Shown: piece by piece, positions 6,630 to 13,319 of the stretch
Position numbering within the stretch: position 1 is the stretch's first letter
Layout of the letters: each line of letters starts with the position of its first letter
NCBI GenBank assembly: GCA_035526665.1
Contig: DATLBY010000237.1
Coordinates: forward strand, 1-13,319
Direction: 5' to 3'
DNA from: DATLBY01 sp035526665
Lineage (GTDB): Bacteria > Acidobacteriota > Terriglobia > Bryobacterales > Bryobacteraceae
DNA: 13,319 nucleotides
Made by a program: the position numbers and the translations under genes
The notes under the pieces: model-generated
The model's input: only the letters and a program-made list of their open reading frames with translations
Databases searched by the model: none
Told to the model about the DNA's origin: nothing

Positions 6630-9083
6630 ATGGCAAAATCTCTCGTCATCGTCGAATCGCCGGCGAAGGCGAAAACAATCGGCAAGTATCTAGGCGCGCA
6701 ATATATCGTCAAGGCCTCCTTAGGACACGTCAAGGATCTTCCCAAGAAGAATCTGGCTGTCAACGTCGACACCGATTTCCAGCCTCAATACCAGATCATC
6801 GAAGGCAAGAAAAAGTTAATCGACGAGCTCAAGAAGGCAGCGAAAGGCGTTGAGACCGTTTATCTCGCGGCCGATCCGGATCGCGAGGGCGAAGCGATCT
6901 GCTTCCATTTGGCCGAGGAACTGGACGGCCGCGGTTCGAAGGGAGCGCGTCCCAAGGTTTTCCGTGTCATGTTCAACGAGATCACCTCCAAGGCGATCAA
7001 ACTGGCATTCGAGAAGCCGGGAAGCGTAAACGTCAACCTGGTGGAGGCCCAGCAGGCGCGGCGCGTACTGGACCGGCTGGTGGGTTACAAAATTTCCCCA
7101 TTACTGTGGGATAAGGTCCGGCGCGGGCTGTCGGCAGGACGAGTGCAGACTGTCGCCGTGCGTCTTATAGTGGAGCGCGAGCGGGAGATCCGCGCGTTCC
7201 AGAAGCGGGAATACTGGACGATCGACGCGCACCTGAACGCGAAGAAGCCGCCGGTATTGAAGGCGCACTTCACGCGCCGCAACGACGAAACCATCGAGGT
7301 TGGCAGTGAAGCCGCCGCAAGCGAGATTCTTAAGGAACTGGAAGGCGCTGAGTATGTCGTCCAGTCCGTTGGGACGCGCGAAAAAAAGCGCAACCCCGTG
7401 CCGCCCTTCATTACCTCAACGCTCCAGCAGGAGGCCTCGCGCAAACTGCGGTTCAGCGTGAAGCGCACCATGGGCCTGGCGCAACGTTTATATGAAGGAG
7501 TGGAGCTCGGCAGCGAGGGCGCGGTGGGTCTTATCACCTACATGCGTACCGATTCGACGCGTGTCTCGGATGACGCACTGCAAGAAGCGCGGCAGTTTAT
7601 CGGAACTCGCTTCGGCGAGCAGTACCTGCCAAAGTCGGCGAATATCTACAAGGGCAAGAAGGACGCGCAGGATGCGCATGAAGCCATCCGCCCCACTTCG
7701 GCCATGCGGAGTCCCGAGGAGCTGGAAAAGGTACTTCAGGAAGACGAGCTGAAGCTATATCGCCTGATCTGGATGCGCTATATCGCATCGCAGATGATGC
7801 CCGCGCTGTTCGACCAGACGACGATTGACGTGTCGGCGAAAGGGAAGGACGAAGCCGAATACCGCTTCCGGGCGACCGGCTCCGTTCCGAAATTCGACGG
7901 CTTCCTGGCGGTCTACGAAGAGGGCAAAGACCAGAAGGACGAAGAGGACGAAGAGTTGAAGAGCCGCCTGCCGGTAGTGGTGCAGGGCGAGGTTCTGAAG
8001 CTCAAATCGCTGGAGCCCGAGCAGCATTTCACCGAACCTCCGCCGCGCTTCAACGAAGCCACGCTGGTGAAGGAACTGGAAACAAATGGCGTGGGACGGC
8101 CTTCGACGTATGCCTCCATCCTGTCGACCATTCAGGAGCGCGAGTACGTAAAGAAGGAAGGCGGACGCTTCACTCCCACTGAGCTGGGGATGGTAGTCAC
8201 CGATCTTCTAATTGAAAGTTTCGATCACATCTTCGACGTGAAGTACACGGCGCGGATGGAAGAGGAGCTGGACGAGATTGAAGAGGGCAAGCTGGACTGG
8301 CGTCTGGCAATGGGCGAGTTTTATGAGCGCCTAAAGGGCGACCTGCTGCGCGCCGAGACGCAGATGACCGACATCAAGCGGATGGAGAAGCCCACCGACC
8401 TGATCTGCGATAAGTGCGGCAAGCCGATGGTCATCAAATGGGGCAAGCACGGAAGCTTCATTGCCTGCACCGGCTACCCGGAGTGCACCAATACGCGCGA
8501 GCTGACGGTGGATTTGCCGGACGTGGATACGGCGAATCTCACCGAGCAGGATGCCGAGGAGTACTGCGAGAATTGCGGCCGCCCGATGGTCCTGAAAAAG
8601 GGCCGGTTCGGCCAGTTCTACGCCTGCTCAGGTTATCCGGATTGCAAGACGACGAAACAGATCGGCGGAACGCAAAAGAAGGCCGACGTCGCGCTCGAGG
8701 AGAAATGCCCGAGCTGCGGCAATAATCTGGTGCTGAAATACGGGCGGTTCGGCGAATTTACCGCGTGCAGCAACTACCCCGCCTGCAAGTACGTGAAGCA
8801 GAAGACGATCGGCGTTCCCTGCCCTAACTGCTCGCAGGGCGAAGTAGTGGAGCGGCGCAGCAAGCGTGGAAAGACCTTCTTCGGCTGCAATCGCTATCCC
8901 GAATGCGACTTCGTGGCCTGGGGCAAGCCGATACCGGAACAGTGCCCGCAGTGCAGCAATCCGTACCTGATTGAAAAGTGGTTGAAGGCCGGTCCCGTGG
9001 CCCAATGTCCCAACGCAGAGTGCAAATTCAAGCGGGAGCTGACCCCCGCGGAAGCTGCTCCGGTGCAGCCCGTTACCGCCTGA
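6630..9083 (+). CDS. topA: DNA topoisomerase I (type IA)
   Basis: Relaxes negatively supercoiled DNA by a transient single-strand break. The 817 residues show the TOPRIM domain ('IVESPAKAKT' with E9; 'DPDREGE' at 82-88), the 'GLSAGRVQT' strand-gate motif (166-174) and the active-site tyrosine Y304 in 'ITYMRTDS' with R306 next to it. The core ends near 580. Then come five C-terminal Cys4 zinc-ribbon modules: C593/596/613/619, C646/649/666/672, C693/696/713/719, C731/734/753/759 and C772/775/793/798. The ATG at 6630 leads directly into the conserved family N-terminus; the ribosome binding site is weak. The gene probably shares transcription with dprA. Its TGA stop is two bases from the stop of the convergent gene at 9086. 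Confidence 0.98.
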   Translation: MAKSLVIVESPAKAKTIGKYLGAQYIVKASLGHVKDLPKKNLAVNVDTDFQPQYQIIEGKKKLIDELKKAAKGVETVYLAADPDREGEAICFHLAEELDGRGSKGARPKVFRVMFNEITSKAIKLAFEKPGSVNVNLVEAQQARRVLDRLVGYKISPLLWDKVRRGLSAGRVQTVAVRLIVEREREIRAFQKREYWTIDAHLNAKKPPVLKAHFTRRNDETIEVGSEAAASEILKELEGAEYVVQSVGTREKKRNPVPPFITSTLQQEASRKLRFSVKRTMGLAQRLYEGVELGSEGAVGLITYMRTDSTRVSDDALQEARQFIGTRFGEQYLPKSANIYKGKKDAQDAHEAIRPTSAMRSPEELEKVLQEDELKLYRLIWMRYIASQMMPALFDQTTIDVSAKGKDEAEYRFRATGSVPKFDGFLAVYEEGKDQKDEEDEELKSRLPVVVQGEVLKLKSLEPEQHFTEPPPRFNEATLVKELETNGVGRPSTYASILSTIQEREYVKKEGGRFTPTELGMVVTDLLIESFDHIFDVKYTARMEEELDEIEEGKLDWRLAMGEFYERLKGDLLRAETQMTDIKRMEKPTDLICDKCGKPMVIKWGKHGSFIACTGYPECTNTRELTVDLPDVDTANLTEQDAEEYCENCGRPMVLKKGRFGQFYACSGYPDCKTTKQIGGTQKKADVALEEKCPSCGNNLVLKYGRFGEFTACSNYPACKYVKQKTIGVPCPNCSQGEVVERRSKRGKTFFGCNRYPECDFVAWGKPIPEQCPQCSNPYLIEKWLKAGPVAQCPNAECKFKRELTPAEAAPVQPVTA

Positions 9084-9085
9084 AA

Positions 9086-9541
9086 CTATTGCTTTTCTAA
9101 GAGCATGGTGACGGTAAAGTCGGTCTGGGGCGAGGTGCTCTTGCTCATCACCACCATGGCTTTGCCGCCCTGCACCAAGACCCATCGCTCTTTGGTGACG
9201 TAGTCGCCGCCCTGAATGGGCCGGTGGGACTCGATGGTGAGCGCATCCTCATCCCATTTTGCGATGCTACGAACTTCCACGCCGCGGACGGTGTTCACGG
9301 ATTCCTTGCCGTCGGTGGTGTACTTGAACTCTGTCGTAATGCGGCCTTTTTCCGTCGTAAAGATGGTATTTACGGTCAGATTCGGGTCATTATGGACGAT
9401 TTTTCGCACGAATCCGGCCGGTTTCGGCAGCTTGCCCCAGTCGCTCTTTTCCGGATTCATCTTCCAGTCACCCGACAGATTTGCCTTATCCGCGGCGATG
9501 AGAGGCATTATGCCTAACGCAAGTATGAGTACGAAACGCAT
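9086..9541 (-). CDS. Secreted protein of unknown function (151 aa)
   Basis: Exported protein. Residues 1-16 are a signal peptide (MRFVLILALGIMPLIA), with cleavage near AD. The mature protein begins 'LSGDWKMNPEKSDWGKLPKP', a pattern I know from small lipocalin-like secreted proteins in acidobacteria, and continues with alternating strand-like segments ('RITTEFKYTTDG', 'DALTIESHRPI', 'ERWVLVQGGKAMVVMSKS'), consistent with a beta-barrel. Function is unknown. The start ATG at 9541 follows AAGGT too closely for an ideal ribosome binding site, but the next in-frame ATG would cut the signal peptide. It is convergent with topA, stop to stop with two bases between, so the two probably share a terminator zone, although I see no strong hairpin there. 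Confidence 0.87.
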   Translation of the reverse strand: MRFVLILALGIMPLIAADKANLSGDWKMNPEKSDWGKLPKPAGFVRKIVHNDPNLTVNTIFTTEKGRITTEFKYTTDGKESVNTVRGVEVRSIAKWDEDALTIESHRPIQGGDYVTKERWVLVQGGKAMVVMSKSTSPQTDFTVTMLLEKQ

Positions 9542-10043
9542 ACCTTGATAGTAGCGAAGCTTTCGAGAACGAGTATGCGGAAGAAGCGAGCAGTCATTTC
9601 TCTATGAACCATTCTCCTGTTCATCAAAAGGTTCAGTTTGACCTTCACTGCCCCGTAGTTGACTGCGAAGCTGCGAAAGTGCGGGAAATGGCCAATAGTC
9701 GCGGCAGCAGTTTCTCTCTCGGGGACCAACAGAGCGTGCTGCCGCCAAAACTGGCGATCTCTAGGGCTTTTGAAGAACCTCTCAGTGTCTCTTGTGCTGT
9801 ACAGCTTCTTGACGGATCACATCGCCGACTTTGCGGCTGTACACTCATCTCGACGTCGATGCCTTTGTCTAAAGCGGCATCGCCGTGTGCGAGACCCGTG
9901 CCTGCGGTGATAGTAAACCCGGCGGCGGCACGCGCATGGGTGCCCCGCGCAACCATCTATCCCTTTTGGGCATCGTCGATCAGACAAGTTTGACAAGGTT
10001 TGCCGCGGGAAATTGGGCTGTGATACGATTCCGCTTCACTCAA
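9542..10043. other. About 500 bases with no supportable gene
   Basis: Both strands hold open frames of 70-130 codons here, but their translations are mixed in composition and lack family motifs or good ribosome binding sites. The region must carry the promoters of the divergent genes on either side (9541 minus, 10044 plus). A TTGACA occurs at 9990-9995, but no -10 element lies at a standard distance from it. Confidence 0.45.
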
Positions 10044-11693
10044 ATGAACCAACCCTGGGTGCAAGAGTATGACCCCTGCGGGAATCAGATCCTCTCGACG
10101 GTGGTAGCCGCCTTCCCCGTATGCCTGCTTTTTTACATGCTCGCCATCCGGAAAGTGACAGCGTATTTGGCGGCGGTCTATTCGTTCGTTGTTGCCTTGT
10201 TATTAGCGCTACTCGTCTTTCACATGCCACCGCTGGTACTGGCGGGGACGATGGCCCACGGGTTTGTGTTCGCGGTCATCCGAATTGCCTGGACGCTGGT
10301 GACCGCCGTCTTCGTTTACGATTTGACGGTGGAAACAGGCAAGTTTCCGATGATCGTGCAATCGATTGGAAGCATCACCGATGATCGCCGGCTGCAGGTG
10401 TTGCTGATCCCGTTTGCTTTCGGGGCGCTGCTGGAGGGCGCCGCGGGTGGAGGTTCGCCCGTCGCGATCTGCAGCGCCATGATGGTAGGTCTGGGATTCC
10501 GTCCTTTTGAAGCGGCTACGTTGTCACTGATTGCGAACACAGCGCCAGTGGCGTACGGCGCGATGGGGAATCCGATACGAACGCTGGTGGCGGTAACCTC
10601 GCTTCCGGAAGCGGACCTGAGCGCGATGGTAGGCCGAATCCTTCCATGGACCGCACTGCTACTGCCGTTTTGGTTAATCCGCGCGCAGTGCACTGCACGG
10701 CAAACGCTCGCCGTGTGGCCCGGACTGCTCGCGTGCGGCATCACCTTCGCCTCGATTCAGTTCTTCTGGTCCAACTATATGGATGCCACTCTTGTCGACA
10801 TTATTGGTGGTCTGGGCACGTTAGTTCTACTTGCCGTTTTCTTCTCCTTCTGGAAGCCCTGTCCGGTGTGGCGGTACTCCGGCGACCCTCTGCGAGAGCA
10901 AAATACCGGACTTCCCGCGGCGCGCCTGTTTGCCGCGTGGTCGCCATTTCTGCTCATGACCGGCGCTGTTATTTTCTGGGGTTTGCCCATGGTGAGGAGC
11001 GGACTGGACGCCTGGACCGGCAGGTATCCGGTACCCGGACTGCACCTGCAAGTGCTGAGACACCCGCCAGTGGTAGCGTCCTTGCAGGCCGAACCTGCCA
11101 TATTTGAATTCGCGTGGCTTTCTTCGGTGGGGACAGCCACATTCCTTGCGGGCCTCTTGTCGGGCCGGCTGCTCGGTTTACCGCTGCGTGACACCCTGCG
11201 CGTCTTCCGCCGGACCGTATTTCGGATGCGTTTTAGCGTGATCGCCATTTTGGCAATGCTTGGACTTGGCTTCGTTACCCGTTATTCGGGAATGGATGCT
11301 GTACTCGGTTTGGCGTTAACTCGGACAGGCTGGTTGTACCCTTTTTTCGGTACGCTGATCGGTTGGTTGGGAGTTGCGCTAACCGGCACCGATGCAGGAT
11401 CGAATGCGCTGTTCGGCAGCCTGCAGGTGATAACGGCGCGTAACCTAAACCTGAGTCCCGTTTTGATGGCGGCCGCAAACTCGGCAGGTGGGGTGATGGG
11501 GAAGATGATCGACGCGCAGTCGATTATCATCGCATGCGCGGCTACGGGCTTGGAGGGGCGGGAGGGAGATGTTTTTCGGTCCGTGTTGAAACACAGCATT
11601 GCACTCGCAGTAATCGTGAGCCTGCTGGTATTGGCCTTTGCGTACCTGATGCCGGAATGGATTCCTGAGGGACGCCGCTTTTTGTTTGGTTGA
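10044..11693 (+). CDS. lctP: L-lactate permease (LctP family)
   Basis: Inner-membrane proton symporter for L-lactate (and often glycolate) of the LctP/GlcA family. The start is set at the ATG at 10044, because the protein then opens 'MNQPWVQEYDPCGN', which aligns with the family N-terminus ('MNLWQQNYDPAGN' in E. coli LctP, from memory); the frame is open upstream to 9885 but that part is unlike the family. The length, 549 residues, is normal. Landmarks include 'TGKFPMIVQSIGSITDDRRL', 'EGAAGGGSPVAIC' (131-143), 'NTAPVAYGAMGNPI', 'LTGTDAGSNALFGSLQ' and 'AANSAGGVMGKMIDAQSIII'. About 12-14 hydrophobic spans are visible. The GGGSP stretch differs from the GFGAP usual in the family. No lactate dehydrogenase gene or regulator is adjacent. 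There is no clear ribosome binding site. Confidence 0.93.
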   Translation: MNQPWVQEYDPCGNQILSTVVAAFPVCLLFYMLAIRKVTAYLAAVYSFVVALLLALLVFHMPPLVLAGTMAHGFVFAVIRIAWTLVTAVFVYDLTVETGKFPMIVQSIGSITDDRRLQVLLIPFAFGALLEGAAGGGSPVAICSAMMVGLGFRPFEAATLSLIANTAPVAYGAMGNPIRTLVAVTSLPEADLSAMVGRILPWTALLLPFWLIRAQCTARQTLAVWPGLLACGITFASIQFFWSNYMDATLVDIIGGLGTLVLLAVFFSFWKPCPVWRYSGDPLREQNTGLPAARLFAAWSPFLLMTGAVIFWGLPMVRSGLDAWTGRYPVPGLHLQVLRHPPVVASLQAEPAIFEFAWLSSVGTATFLAGLLSGRLLGLPLRDTLRVFRRTVFRMRFSVIAILAMLGLGFVTRYSGMDAVLGLALTRTGWLYPFFGTLIGWLGVALTGTDAGSNALFGSLQVITARNLNLSPVLMAAANSAGGVMGKMIDAQSIIIACAATGLEGREGDVFRSVLKHSIALAVIVSLLVLAFAYLMPEWIPEGRRFLFG

Positions 11694-12068
11694 GGCGGAG
11701 GGTCCGGCGCAGGAATCTGGTATCGAGCCGCCCATGTCGAGCGTTTCTGATCAGGAAGCGGGTCATCGCGTCGAGTCAGCTTAACCGGACCATTTTCGGG
11801 CTTGTTTGTCTCAGCCCAGGGAATCATCCCACTATGCAACCGTTGGTTAACGGTTCGGTGGACGCGCCATGTGCGGGCGCTCTAAAGGCGGCCGAGCATT
11901 TGCATTAGAGGCTTATAGGGTTGAGCGGTAAGCAAGCCAGGCTCGAAAACGATGGCCGTACGTCTCAAGTCTCTTTCTGCTCTCTCCCGTTTCTTGAGGG
12001 GAGGGGAAGTGGTCATTTCCTCTCTGTGCTTTTCTCCGCTCGGCTCACTCATTTGATAACCTCTTGCT
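11694..12068. other. Intergenic stretch of 375 bases
   Basis: It contains only short ORFs with no recognisable content. A C/T-rich run followed by a G-rich run (about 11970-12010) could form a short imperfect hairpin, but it has no T-tail. Presumably it holds the promoter of the 12069 gene. Confidence 0.5.
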
Positions 12069-12503
12069 ATGCCAAATTCGATGGTTCATTTCGAAATACC
12101 AGCAGATGACCTGAAACGCGCGAAGAAGTTTTACGAAAGGGTACTCGGTTGGAAGATCACCGACCCCTGGAAGATGAACTACTTCATTATCGAGACCAAG
12201 ACTAAAGGCGAAGCGGGCATCAATGGAGGATTGATGCAGCGCAAGATGCCCGGTCAGCCCTTCATGAACTACGTGGCCGTGGACTCGATTGACGCCTACC
12301 TGAAGAAAGTGGAGAAGGCCGGCGGCGTAGTCGCTTTGCCCAAGACGGAGATAGGACAGGGAATGGGCTGGATAGCCGCCTTCCAGGACACGGAAGGGAA
12401 CCTGATAGGTTTTCATGAAGCACCCAAAACTGCAGCCCCCAGGAAACCTGCGGCGAAGAAGGCCGTAGCCAAGAAAAAAGCCACGGCCAAAAAGAAGAGA
12501 TAA
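12069..12503 (+). CDS. VOC (glyoxalase-fold) protein with a lysine-rich tail
   Basis: Member of the vicinal oxygen chelate superfamily. Residues 5-120 form the two-module fold: 'MVHFEIPADDLKRAKKFYER' with 'VLGWKI', 'INGGLMQRKMPGQPFMNYVA', 'SIDAYLKKVEKAGG' and 'AFQDTEGNLIGFHE'. H7 and E117 are candidate metal ligands, but the substrate is not evident, so calling it a glyoxalase or resistance protein would be over-reading. After residue 120 comes a 24-residue tail of lysine, alanine and proline ('AAKKAVAKKKATAKKK'), with 11 basic residues in the last 20, like the histone-H1-like tails of some bacterial proteins. The start is ATG 12069; ATG 12081 is an alternative. Neither has a strong ribosome binding site. 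It is convergent with the methyltransferase gene, four bases apart. Confidence 0.9.
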   Translation: MPNSMVHFEIPADDLKRAKKFYERVLGWKITDPWKMNYFIIETKTKGEAGINGGLMQRKMPGQPFMNYVAVDSIDAYLKKVEKAGGVVALPKTEIGQGMGWIAAFQDTEGNLIGFHEAPKTAAPRKPAAKKAVAKKKATAKKKR

Positions 12504-12516
12504 GCGGCTACCGCTT
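12489..12516 (-). terminator. Intrinsic terminator for the methyltransferase gene
   Basis: On the minus strand, AAGCGG and CCGCTT pair over six bases around a three-base TAG loop (12502-12516), the loop being the methyltransferase stop codon. The transcript then reads ATCTCTTCTTTTT, nine T in 13 bases. The T-rich part is the antisense of lysine codons in the tail of the VOC gene. On the plus strand no T-run follows, so this looks one-directional. Confidence 0.5.
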
Positions 12517-13319
12517 GCGGCTAATAATCACCGATTGCGGCGCCCGCTGCAGAGTGTGCAGCTCAGAAGCTGCGAAACCGGAGTTGCGGAACATCTCTTC
12601 ATACTCGCTGAAGGTGTAGGCGTCGCCCGCCGCTGTGCTCCCCAGCATGATCATCGCGAAGCTGGCTGCTGTCTGCGGTGTCACCCTGTCGTCGTTGGGA
12701 ATAAAGTCGAGCGTGACGCAGCGTCCTCCGGGCGTCAGTGCCCGCAAGATTTTTGCCATCAGCTTCTCGCACGTGGGCCGATCGAAGTGGTGGAAGAAAT
12801 TGGTCACCAGCACCAGATCGTAAGGAGCACCGAAATCCACTTCAAAGGCGTCGCCTGGGAGCGTGGAATGCCGTTCAGCAATCCCGAATTTCGCGGCATT
12901 TTCCTGCGCCACCGCCAGCACATTGGGCCAGTCGAGCGCAATGATGCGCGCACTGGGATTCTGTTGAGCGACCATGATGCCGAAGAGCCCGTGTCCAGCT
13001 GCGATATCGAGCACTCGAATCGCTTCGGAGCCACCCACCAAGGCTGCGATCTCCTGAGCGGCGGGGAACATCATGGGAGCCATCTCGGTGGCGAATTGAA
13101 CCCAGATCGGGTTGTCGTGGCTGACGGTGCCTTCCTCCGGCAGAGTGGTTCTTCCGTCACGCACCACCTGGGTCAGATCGAGGAAAGGAGCGGTCAGGCG
13201 GGGGTCCAGCAGGAAATTGGCCGTGCTGCCGAAATAGGCAGGCGAGCTCCGGTCGAGAAACATCGCCGAATCCAGCGTGAGCGCGTACCGATCAGTTTCC
13301 TTGGATAAGAAGCCGATGA
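12508..13319 (-). CDS. Class I SAM-dependent O-methyltransferase, N-terminus missing
   Basis: Small-molecule O-methyltransferase of the type with an N-terminal dimerisation domain (plant caffeate/hydroxyindole O-methyltransferase-like, Methyltransf_2 style). The frame is open past the right edge: upstream of the ATG at 13263 it continues 'GFLSKETDRYALTLDSA', typical of the winged-helix dimerisation domain, so that methionine is internal and the start lies outside. 269 residues are visible. The SAM site is 'VLDIAAGHGLFG' (motif I), followed by 'IIALDWPNVL' (acidic end of strand 2), 'GDAFEVDFGAPYDLVLVTNF' (motifs II-III) and 'FHHFD'. 'LTPGGRCVTLDF' is the post-II strand. The C-terminal part 'SEYEEMFRNSGF' fits the fold. 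The substrate is unknown. It ends with TAG at 12508-12510, inside the hairpin listed above. Confidence 0.93.
   Translation of the reverse strand, partial: IGFLSKETDRYALTLDSAMFLDRSSPAYFGSTANFLLDPRLTAPFLDLTQVVRDGRTTLPEEGTVSHDNPIWVQFATEMAPMMFPAAQEIAALVGGSEAIRVLDIAAGHGLFGIMVAQQNPSARIIALDWPNVLAVAQENAAKFGIAERHSTLPGDAFEVDFGAPYDLVLVTNFFHHFDRPTCEKLMAKILRALTPGGRCVTLDFIPNDDRVTPQTAASFAMIMLGSTAAGDAYTFSEYEEMFRNSGFAASELHTLQRAPQSVIISRKR

Noticed and set aside
9645..9956. A 103-codon open frame on the minus strand
   Set aside because: No ribosome binding site, mixed composition and no recognisable motif; two other frames are similarly open there.
9990..10029. TTGACA as the -35 element of the permease promoter
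   Set aside because: The nearest -10-like hexamers lie 23 or 28 bases away, outside the usual 16-18 base spacing.

Overview
The window is about 13.3 kb of moderately GC-rich bacterial chromosome. The gene content suggests an acidobacterium, possibly of the Solibacter/Bryobacter type: a small secreted DUF5818-like protein, a secreted protein opening its mature part with a 'LSGDWKMNPEKSDWG' style repeat-family start, a complete PAP2 phosphatase with a signal peptide, and a dprA-topA pair. This taxonomic call is inference from protein style; no rRNA or other marker is present.

Layout, left to right. (1) 1-1249: the 3' part of a DHA2-family multidrug MFS exporter, cut by the window edge. (2) 1286-1471 (-): a possible 61-residue single-span membrane protein with a good ribosome binding site. 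(3) 1602-2498: a membrane-anchored protein of unknown function. (4) 2499-3103: about 600 bases with no supportable gene. (5) 3104-3679 (-): a two-gene DUF433/DUF5615 toxin-antitoxin type operon; the toxin-like gene carries a one-base frameshift. (6) 3954-4253: a small exported DUF5818-like protein followed by a hairpin terminator. (7) 4374-5327: a PAP2 lipid phosphatase. (8) 5383-6555 and 6630-9083: dprA (TTG start, with a hairpin over its ribosome binding site) and topA (five C-terminal Cys4 modules). (9) 9086-9541 (-): a secreted protein ending two bases from topA. (10) 9542-10043: about 500 bases without a supportable gene. (11) 10044-11693: an L-lactate permease. (12) 11694-12068: empty. 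(13) 12069-12503: a VOC/glyoxalase-fold protein with a histone-H1-like lysine tail. (14) 12508-13319 (-): a class I SAM O-methyltransferase, cut by the right edge.

Most of this is ordinary chromosomal housekeeping and envelope or transport content, with no large operon beyond dprA-topA and the toxin-antitoxin pair. I do not see a clear undescribed multi-gene system. The points most worth a second look are the frameshifted toxin gene, the hairpin sequestering the dprA ribosome binding site, the membrane module of the 1602-2498 protein, and the basic tail on the VOC protein, whose lysine codons also form the U-rich tract of a terminator for the opposing gene.
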